A model generated the notes under the pieces. The model made no database searches. It saw nothing but the letters and a program-made list of their open reading frames with translations, and had not been told where the DNA came from. A stretch of 19,504 nt of DNA from JBFWUM01 sp050247255 (GTDB lineage Bacteria > Acidobacteriota > Vicinamibacteria > Vicinamibacterales > UBA2999): the NCBI GenBank assembly GCA_050247255.1, contig JBFWUM010000064.1, forward strand, positions 1 through 19,504, written 5' to 3'. The position numbers and the translations under genes are program-made. Positions 14,358 through 19,504 of the stretch are shown here, piece by piece (the first letter of the stretch is position 1; each line of letters starts with the position of its first letter).

Positions 14358-15341
14358 ATGCTCTGGAAAGGTTTTCAGCGTCCCAAGCGGCTCGACTTCG
14401 AGCGCGAGACCCTCACCGACCGGTTCGGCCGGTTCTCGGCGCAGCCGTTCGAGCGCGGCTTCGGCACCACCGTCGGCAACGCCATGCGGCGCGTGCTGCT
14501 GTCGTCGATTGAGGGCGCGGCGATCACCGCGGTCAAGATCGACGGCGTGCTGCACGAGTTCTCGCCGATCCCCGGCGTGGTCGAGGATGCGACCGACATC
14601 ATCCTCAACCTGAAGCAGATTCCGCTGAAGCTGCACGTCGACTACGCGAAGACGCTCTACCTGCGCATCGACAAGCCGGGCATCGTCCGGGCGAAGGACA
14701 TCCAGGCCGACGCCGACGTCGAGATCCTCGAGCCTGAGGCGCACATCGCCACCGTGTCCGAGGGCGGCAAGCTCCACATGGAGCTGCGCATGAAGCGCGG
14801 CCGCGGCTACGTCTCGGCCGACAAGAACTTTGACGAGGACCTCGGCATCGGCTGGATCCCGGTCGACTCGGTGCACTCGCCGGTCAAGAAGGTGAACTAC
14901 CTGGTCGAGGCGGCGCGCGTCGGCCAGAACACCGACTACGACAAGCTGACGATTGACGTCTGGACCAACGGCTCGGTGACCTCGCGTGACGCGGTGTCGC
15001 TGGCGGCCAAGCTCCTGCGCGATCACCTGAACATCTTCATCAACCTCGAGGACGCCGACGAGACCGCGGAAGCGGCCGCCGACGCGCCGCGCAGCGGCAT
15101 CGCCAACGAGAACCTCGACAAGAGCGTCGAGGAGCTCGAGCTGTCGGTGCGGTCGTACAACTGCCTGAAGAACGCGAACATCCGCACGATTCGCGAGCTG
15201 GTGCAGAAGACCGAGGCCGAGATGCTGAAGACGAAGAACTTCGGCCGCAAGTCGCTCAACGAGATCAAGGAAATCCTGCACAGCATGGGTCTGAGCCTGG
15301 GCATGCGCCTCGACCAGCCCGCGACTGCGCATCAGGAGTAA
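14358..15341 (+). CDS. rpoA: RNA polymerase alpha subunit
   Basis: The 327-residue product has the N-terminal dimerisation domain (RFSAQPFERGFGTTVGNAMR, EGAAITAVKIDGVLHEFSPI and EDATDIILNLKQ), then a linker near residues 235-255, and the C-terminal domain with LSVRSYNCLKNANIRTIREL, LKTKNFGRKSLNEIKEIL and MGLSLGM. The C-terminal domain contacts UP elements and activators. The length matches the family. AAAGGA lies 7 nt upstream of the ATG. The 134-nt leader is the longest gap in the cluster. Confidence 0.99.
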   Translation: MLWKGFQRPKRLDFERETLTDRFGRFSAQPFERGFGTTVGNAMRRVLLSSIEGAAITAVKIDGVLHEFSPIPGVVEDATDIILNLKQIPLKLHVDYAKTLYLRIDKPGIVRAKDIQADADVEILEPEAHIATVSEGGKLHMELRMKRGRGYVSADKNFDEDLGIGWIPVDSVHSPVKKVNYLVEAARVGQNTDYDKLTIDVWTNGSVTSRDAVSLAAKLLRDHLNIFINLEDADETAEAAADAPRSGIANENLDKSVEELELSVRSYNCLKNANIRTIRELVQKTEAEMLKTKNFGRKSLNEIKEILHSMGLSLGMRLDQPATAHQE

Positions 15342-15369
15342 GCAGCCGGCGGCAGGCAGCTGGCAGGAA
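15342..15369 (+). repeat. One-armed heptad array before rplQ
   Basis: GCAGCCG, GCGGCAG, GCAGCTG and GCAGGAA follow each other in exact 7-nt steps from just after the rpoA stop. No reverse-complement arm follows, although CAGCTG is itself palindromic. The last word supplies AGGA, the rplQ ribosome binding site 8 nt before the ATG. It has the same period as the two-armed arrays elsewhere in the cluster. Confidence 0.65.
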
Positions 15370-15376
15370 AAGCACG

Positions 15377-15961
15377 ATGAGACACAACGTTGCACACCGG
15401 AAACTGGGCCGCGTCACCGAGCATCGCCTGGCGATGCTGCGGAACCAGGCCATCTCGCTGCTCCGCCACGAGCGCATCGAGACGACGATGCCGAAGGCGA
15501 AGGAGCTGCGGCCGTTCGTCGAGCGGATCATCACGATCGCCAAGCGCGGCGTCGCCGCCGGCGACGCGAAGGGGAAGACCCTGGCCGCGCGCCGGCTCGT
15601 GCTGGCCGAGATCCCCGACACCGCGGTCGTGACCAAGCTGTTCGACGACCTCGCGCCGCGCTTTGCCGAGCGGCCGGGCGGCTACACCCGGATTCTCCGG
15701 GTCGGCTACCGCCGCGGCGACAGCGCCGAAGTGGCGCAGGTCGAGCTCGTCGGCAGTGAGTACAACCCGAAGGCAGCCGAGGACAAGGCGGCCAAGGAAG
15801 AGGCCAAGCCGAAGCAGAAGGGGCTCGGCGAACGCCTCAAGGCCACGGCGTCGCGCGTGCGCGGCGGCCAGGACAAGGGGAGCTCGAAGGCCCAGGCCGG
15901 CGGCCAGACGAAGGGCGCCGGACGAAAGGTCTCGACCCCGCGCAAGGCCGGCGGGTCTTAA
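15377..15961 (+). CDS. rplQ: Large subunit ribosomal protein L17, with C-terminal extension
   Basis: The 194-residue product has the L17 core in residues 1-126: MRHNVAHRKLGRVTEHRLAM, LLRHERIETTMPKAKELRPF, ERPGGYTRILRVGYRRGDSA and VELVG. L17 lies near the tunnel exit. The remaining 68 residues are low-complexity and rich in Lys, Ala and Gly, without a recognised fold; E. coli L17 is only 127 residues. The extension is in the same frame with the same GC-rich codon use, so it looks real. It is the last gene of the cluster. Confidence 0.97.
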   Translation: MRHNVAHRKLGRVTEHRLAMLRNQAISLLRHERIETTMPKAKELRPFVERIITIAKRGVAAGDAKGKTLAARRLVLAEIPDTAVVTKLFDDLAPRFAERPGGYTRILRVGYRRGDSAEVAQVELVGSEYNPKAAEDKAAKEEAKPKQKGLGERLKATASRVRGGQDKGSSKAQAGGQTKGAGRKVSTPRKAGGS

Positions 15962-15996
15962 AGGTCCGAAGGTCCGAGGTCCGGGTCCCAAGGTCG
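15961..15996 (+). repeat. One-armed GGTCCG word array after rplQ
   Basis: AAGGTCCG occurs at 15961-15968 and 15969-15976, then AGGTCCG and the degenerate GGTCCC and AAGGTCGG, a word of 7-8 nt whose first A is the last base of the rplQ stop codon. No reverse-complement arm is seen. The array runs straight into the terminator stem. Confidence 0.65.
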
Positions 15997-16046
15997 GGGC
16001 CGTCTCGCCGTAGCTCGCAGGAGCGAAGGCGGACGGCCCTTTTTTT
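15997..16046 (+). terminator. Intrinsic terminator of the ribosomal cluster
   Basis: GGGCCGTC (15997-16004) pairs with GACGGCCC (16032-16039), then CGCC (16006-16009) pairs with GGCG (16028-16031) after one bulged T. An inner GCTC/GAGC (16013-16016 with 16021-16024) closes the top. Seven Ts follow at 16040-16046. This is the only clear intrinsic terminator in the window, and it ends transcription 36 nt after rplQ. The inner part looks like a REP-type palindrome. Confidence 0.9.
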
Positions 16047-16061
16047 ATGCCTGTGCGGATA

Positions 16062-16090
16062 CGGCTGAGTGAAGCGACCTGGCTCAGCCG
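16062..16090 (+). repeat. 8-bp inverted repeat
   Basis: CGGCTGAG (16062-16069) and CTCAGCCG (16083-16090) are perfect reverse complements separated by 13 nt. The site lies between the cluster terminator and the remnant gene at 16122. It could have been an operator or leader hairpin of that gene; its function is unknown. Confidence 0.5.
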
Positions 16091-16121
16091 CCGAGATCGA
16101 GCTGCAGCGGTAGCTTTCCAG

Positions 16122-16448
16122 GTGAAATCCAGCGCTCTCACGTTCCTGGCCGTGGTGTGCCTTGCCGCCCCAGCCCGCGCTACCGACTACTACATCAGCG
16201 CATCGGGTGACGATGGTCATGCGGGCATGAGCGTGGCGGACACGCGGTGGTCGTCTACAACCGCGCGGCGTTCGTCGTCCAGGACCTGGTGGTAACCGGC
16301 GCGCGCGGCGTCGGGGCCCCAGACGATCCGGCTCCAGCCGCGCGAGGACGGGTTGTCGTTCGACCAGCTCGTGCTCTCGGCAGCGGACTACCTGCTGACG
16401 CCGCCGGGCTGGCTGCGTGAGGACTCCACGATCCTGGCGCCGCGGTAG
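16122..16448 (+). pseudogene. Remnant of an exported beta-helix protein (truncated, frameshifted)
   Basis: Three pieces of a secreted protein remain. From GTG 16122 comes a signal peptide (KSSALTFLAVVCLAAPARA) followed by TDYYISASGDDGHAG, the usual mature start of right-handed beta-helix proteins. From about 16247, in another frame, VVVYNRAAFVVQDLVVTGAR looks like a beta-helix strand turn. From about 16317, back in the first frame, QTIRLQPREDGLSFDQLVLS and ADYLLTPPGWLREDSTIL resemble the C-terminal REDG...DQIVLS carbohydrate-binding-like domain of bacterial surface proteins, ending at TAG 16446-16448. The intact first frame stops at 16293-16295. Intact relatives should be hundreds of residues long, so large internal parts are deleted. 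Family names are from motif memory. Confidence 0.7.
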
Positions 16449-16463
16449 TACCATCGTCGGGCC

Positions 16464-17384
16464 ATGCGCTACGTGCGCCGGGTCATCGTTGCGTTCGCCG
16501 TCCTCGTCGCGGTGCTCTATGCCGGCGCGGTGGGGTTCCTGTGGGCCAACGAGTCGCGGATTGTCTTCCGCACGTCGTGGACGCGCGGGTCGGCGCCGTT
16601 CGACCCACCCTTCCGCCCCTTCACCCTGGCATCTGCGGACGCGCTGCGGCTCGATGCGGTCATGCTGGAGCATGTTCCGACAGCCGTCGACGATCCCTAC
16701 TGGATCGTCTACTTCAACGGCGCGGCCGGCTCGATCCACCGGCGGCGCTACCGCGATCAGCTCGAGCAGCTGCACGGGCTCGGCTACAACGTGTTTTCGT
16801 TCGACTATCGCGGCTTCGGCAGGAACCCAGGGTCGCCGTCCGAGGACGGGCTCTATGCCGATGCGGAAGCGGCGTATCGCCACCTCGTCGACGATCGCGG
16901 CATCGATCCGGCGCGCATCATCCTCGCCGGTCGTTCGCTGGGATCCGCCGTGGCCGTGGAGATTGCCACACGGGTGCGGAGCGCCGGGCTCGTGCTCCTC
17001 AGCCCGATCGACTCGGTGCCGGCGGTCGGGCAGCGGCTGTATCCCTGGGCGCCGGTGACGCTGCTGGCGTCGAACCGCTTCGATTCGCTGAGCAAGATGC
17101 CGCGCATCGGCGTGCCGGTGCTGATCGTCCACTCGCTGCGCGACCGCTTCGTCCCGATCGACGCCGGCCGCGCGCTCTACGCCGCGGCCACCTCGCGCAA
17201 GGTGATGCTGGAGACCGGCGGCGGCCACAACAGCGCCGGCTTCAGCCCGATCGACGAGCTGGCGCAGGCGATGGAAGAGATCTGGCCGACGGCCTGCGCC
17301 AGCACCGACGATCGTCAGTGCGATCAGCACCGACGACCGTCAGCGCCGTTAGCACCGACGATCGTCAGCCCCGGCACCCTCTAG
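16464..17384 (+). CDS. Membrane-anchored alpha/beta hydrolase
   Basis: The 306-residue product begins with one hydrophobic helix (about residues 7-27), so the catalytic domain is probably anchored with most of it outside the cytoplasm. It has the oxyanion strand FNGAAGS (85-90), FDYRGFGRNPG, the nucleophile elbow GRSLG with S158, the acid D227 (SLRDRFVP) and H255 (GGGHNS). This resembles the ABHD13/Bem46-like serine hydrolase group; the substrate is unknown. The last 28 or so residues (from about 279) are encoded by three 25-bp repeats and look like an added tail. No strong ribosome binding site is seen. The stop overlaps the stop of the convergent gene. Confidence 0.85.
   Translation: MRYVRRVIVAFAVLVAVLYAGAVGFLWANESRIVFRTSWTRGSAPFDPPFRPFTLASADALRLDAVMLEHVPTAVDDPYWIVYFNGAAGSIHRRRYRDQLEQLHGLGYNVFSFDYRGFGRNPGSPSEDGLYADAEAAYRHLVDDRGIDPARIILAGRSLGSAVAVEIATRVRSAGLVLLSPIDSVPAVGQRLYPWAPVTLLASNRFDSLSKMPRIGVPVLIVHSLRDRFVPIDAGRALYAAATSRKVMLETGGGHNSAGFSPIDELAQAMEEIWPTACASTDDRQCDQHRRPSAPLAPTIVSPGTL
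17301..17368 (+). repeat. Three direct repeats with 25-bp period
   Basis: AGCACCGACGATCGTCAG lies at 17301-17318 and 17351-17368. A copy with one change (GACC for GATC) lies at 17326-17343. The spacers are 7 nt. In the outer copies GACGATCGTC is a perfect 10-bp palindrome. The repeats form the 3' end of the hydrolase gene and sit 13 nt from the convergent stop codons. The array is too small and the spacers too short for a CRISPR. Confidence 0.9.
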
Positions 17385-19477
17385 GCTTCTTCAACTGCCT
17401 CGTGTCCGCGTTCCGCCTTCGCGGCAGCGACGATCCTGGCCTGCTGCTGGTGCGGCACTTCCTCGTAGTGCGAGTACTCCATGTGGTAGGAGCCGCGGCC
17501 GCCGGTGGCCGACGTCAGGTGCTGCTCGTAGGTGAGCATCTCGGACATCGGCACCTGGGCGCGGATAATGGTCATCGCCCCGCGCGTGTCCATGCCGGCA
17601 ATGCGGCCGCGCCGGCCGTTGAGGTCGCCCATCAGGTCGCCGGCGAAGTCGCTCGGCGCGTAGACCTCCACCTGCATCACCGGCTCGAGGATGGTCGGCC
17701 GCGCCCGTGACATCGCGTCCTTGAACGCCAGCGAGCCGGCCATCTTGAACGACAGTTCGTTCGAGTCGACGGCGTGGTACGAGCCGTCGAAGACGGTCGC
17801 CTTGAAGTCGACCATCGGGTAACCGGCGAGGAAGCCGCGCATGCGCGCCTCCTGGATGCCCTTCTCGACCGCCGGCACGAACTGGCGCGGGATGGCGCCG
17901 CCGAAGATGTCGTCCTCGAACTGGAAGTCGCTGCCGCGCGGCAGCGGCTCGACGCGGATCTTGCAGTCGCCGAACTGGCCGTGGCCGCCGGTCTGCTTCT
18001 TGTGCCGCCCGTGCGCCTCGGTCGCCGCCGTGATCGTCTCGCGGTAGGGGATGCGCGGCGGCTTCAGGTTCACTTCCACGCCGAAGCGGCGCTTCAGCTT
18101 GGCGACGGTGACCTCGATGTGCAGCTGCCCCTGCCCGGCGAGCAGCAGTTCGTGGGTCTGCGGGTCGCGCGAGTAGCCGATGCCCGGGTCCTCTTCCTTC
18201 AGCCGCTGCATCGACGTGCTGATCTTGTCCTCGTCGCCGCGCGTCTTCGGCTCGATGGCGTAGGCGAGCACCGCCTCGGGGAACTTGATCTCGGCGATGC
18301 GGATCTTCGTTGTCTTCTCGGCGAGGACATCGTTGGTGTGCGTGTCCTTCAGCTTCGCCACCGCGCCGAGGTCGCCGGCCCTGAGCTCGGGCACGTGCGC
18401 CTGGTTCTTGCCCTGCAGCACGAGCAGGTGGCCGAGGCGTTCCGCGCCGTCGCGCGCCTGGTTGTGGACCGTCGCGTCCGCCTTGAGCGTGCCGCTGATC
18501 ACCCGGAACAGGGTGATGCGCCCGGCAAACGGGTCGGCAATCGTCTTCCACACGAACGCCGCGTACGGCCCCGCGTTCGCCGCCGGCACCGTGGTCTCGT
18601 CACCGCCCTCGGTCAGCGCCGGGAACTCGCGCTCGGCCGGAGACGGCACCAGGGTGACCAGGGCGTCGAGCAGCGGCTGCAGGCCGATGGCGTGCGCCGC
18701 CGACGTGCAGAGGAGCGGGAAGATCTTGCCGGCGCGGGTCGCCGCGCGCAGGCCGTCGGTCAGCTGCTGCTGGGACAGCGTGCCCTCGGCGAAAAAAGTC
18801 TCCATCAGCGTCTCGTCGGCCTCGGCGACCATCTCGATCAGTGCTTCGCGCGCCCTGGCGGCGGCGTCGGCCATCCCGGCCGGCACCTCGCCCTCGGTCA
18901 TCGTGCCGCTGTCGTCGCCGGCAAACGTGTAGGCCTTCATGGCGACCAGGTCGACGACGCCGCTGAACCTCTTCTCCTCGCCGATCGGCAGCTGGACGGG
19001 GACGATCTCGCGGCCGCAGTGGCCGTGCAGCGATTCCAGGGCGCGCTCCAGGCTGGCGCGCTCGCGGTCGAGGCGGTTGAGCACGACCAGCCGCGGCAGG
19101 TTGAGGGCGGCGGCCTCGGCCCAGAGCTTCTCCGTCTGCACCTCGCAGCCGGCCACGCCGTCGACGACGACGACGGCGGCGTCGGCCACGCGCAGCGCGG
19201 CGCGCGCGTCGCTCAGGAAGTTGGCGAAACCCGGGGTGTCGATGATGTTGATCTTGGCGTCACGCCATTCGGCGTAGGCGAGGCTGGAGGAGAGGGTGTG
19301 CTTGCGGGCGATTTCCTCGTCGTCGAAGTCGGTCACCGTGGTGCCCTCGTCCACCCGGCCGAGGCGGGTGACCGCGCCGGCCGCGAACAGCAGCGCGGAG
19401 ACCAGCTGCGTCTTGCCACATCCGCCGTGTCCCACGACAGCGACATTGCGGAGTGCGGCGGCGTCGTAGACCTTCAT
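17381..19477 (-). CDS. Elongation factor G-like GTPase (EF-G paralogue)
   Basis: The 698-residue product has the five-domain EF-G layout. The G domain shows P-loop GHGGCGKT (16-23), T61 in RKHTLSSS, DTPG (80-83) and NRLD (134-137). Domain III has EDPGIGYSRDPQTHELLLAG. Domain IV has TGGHGQFGDCKI and FDGSYHAVDSNELSFKMAGS. Domain V has MGDLNGRRGRIAGMDTRGAM. Canonical EF-G has AHIDAGKT and NKMD, so this is the divergent EF-G-like group, whose cellular role is poorly known. The main fusA is presumably elsewhere. AGGAGG (plus-strand 19487-19492) lies 9 nt before the ATG at 19477. It converges on the hydrolase with shared CTAG. Confidence 0.95.
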   Translation of the reverse strand: MKVYDAAALRNVAVVGHGGCGKTQLVSALLFAAGAVTRLGRVDEGTTVTDFDDEEIARKHTLSSSLAYAEWRDAKINIIDTPGFANFLSDARAALRVADAAVVVVDGVAGCEVQTEKLWAEAAALNLPRLVVLNRLDRERASLERALESLHGHCGREIVPVQLPIGEEKRFSGVVDLVAMKAYTFAGDDSGTMTEGEVPAGMADAAARAREALIEMVAEADETLMETFFAEGTLSQQQLTDGLRAATRAGKIFPLLCTSAAHAIGLQPLLDALVTLVPSPAEREFPALTEGGDETTVPAANAGPYAAFVWKTIADPFAGRITLFRVISGTLKADATVHNQARDGAERLGHLLVLQGKNQAHVPELRAGDLGAVAKLKDTHTNDVLAEKTTKIRIAEIKFPEAVLAYAIEPKTRGDEDKISTSMQRLKEEDPGIGYSRDPQTHELLLAGQGQLHIEVTVAKLKRRFGVEVNLKPPRIPYRETITAATEAHGRHKKQTGGHGQFGDCKIRVEPLPRGSDFQFEDDIFGGAIPRQFVPAVEKGIQEARMRGFLAGYPMVDFKATVFDGSYHAVDSNELSFKMAGSLAFKDAMSRARPTILEPVMQVEVYAPSDFAGDLMGDLNGRRGRIAGMDTRGAMTIIRAQVPMSEMLTYEQHLTSATGGRGSYHMEYSHYEEVPHQQQARIVAAAKAERGHEAVEEA

Positions 19478-19486
19478 ACGGGGTTC

Positions 19487-19492
19487 CCTCCT
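19487..19492 (-). promoter_or_regulatory. Strong ribosome binding site of the EF-G-like gene
   Basis: On the minus strand AGGAGG lies 9 nt before the ATG whose first base is 19477. It is a full match to the anti-Shine-Dalgarno core and fixes the start, unlike the weak sites in front of several ribosomal genes here. Confidence 0.85.
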
Positions 19493-19504
19493 GGCGGGTC
19501 CGGG

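Noticed and set aside
16047..16121. Coding extension of the remnant gene upstream to ATG 16047
   Set aside because: The ATG lies right after the terminator T run, and the residues before the signal peptide are charged and not signal-like. GTG 16122 places the signal peptide at the start.
15837..17330. Minus-strand frame of 497 codons over the terminator, remnant and hydrolase
   Set aside because: It crosses the intrinsic terminator and the antisense of a gene with a clear catalytic triad. No recognisable domain is seen.
17301..17368. Small CRISPR array
   Set aside because: Only three 18-bp repeats with 7-nt spacers are present, inside a coding frame and with no cas genes nearby.
16541..17710. 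389-codon plus-strand frame overlapping the hydrolase
   Set aside because: It is an alternate frame of the hydrolase and the antisense of the EF-G-like gene. The 16464 frame has the GRSLG, Asp and His residues and is preferred.

Overview
This window is the S10-spc-alpha ribosomal protein supercluster of a GC-rich bacterium. It starts in the last 40 codons of an EF-Tu gene and runs on the + strand through 29 complete genes (rpsJ to rplQ, positions 134-15961). The deduced proteins are clearly bacterial. S4, S14, L24 and L36 all keep their cysteine-type zinc sites. The best lineage guess is Acidobacteriota, perhaps Vicinamibacteria, based on high GC, the gene order, the EF-G-like paralogue and the style of the intergenic repeats. 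That assignment is inference from memory, not a search result.

Layout: tuf (partial); S10 block rpsJ-rplC-rplD-rplW-rplB-rpsS-rplV-rpsC-rplP-rpmC-rpsQ; spc block rplN-rplX-rplE-rpsN-rpsH-rplF-rplR-rpsE-rpmD-rplO-secY; then adk-map-infA-rpmJ; alpha block rpsM-rpsK-rpsD-rpoA-rplQ. A strong intrinsic terminator at 15997-16046 closes the cluster. After it come a decayed remnant of an exported beta-helix protein (16122-16448), a membrane-anchored alpha/beta hydrolase (16464-17384), and, convergent on the - strand, an EF-G-like GTPase (17381-19477). No convincing sigma-70 promoter is visible inside the cluster, so it may be read largely as one transcript. The genes supply both ribosomal subunits, the RNA polymerase alpha subunit, the secretion channel, initiation factor 1, N-terminal Met removal and adenylate recycling.

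The most unusual feature is in the gaps. Inside the cluster, gaps are either about 30 nt or shorter, or 35-134 nt. Every one of the eight longer gaps holds a short word, 7 nt (once 8 nt) long, repeated in tandem. In six of the eight the array then turns and repeats as its reverse complement, giving long hairpins or perfect palindromes. The word differs from gap to gap (TAGTTGG, GAATTCA/T, CAATGCC, AGAAGC plus one, TTGACGAA), but the architecture is the same. In several cases the upstream stop codon is part of the first word. One word (GAATTCA/T) occurs in two distant gaps. This is a repeat class defined by its construction rule, not by its sequence, and it sits in leaders of highly expressed genes.

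Limits: all family assignments come from reading motifs. No database search, folding calculation or alignment was run.
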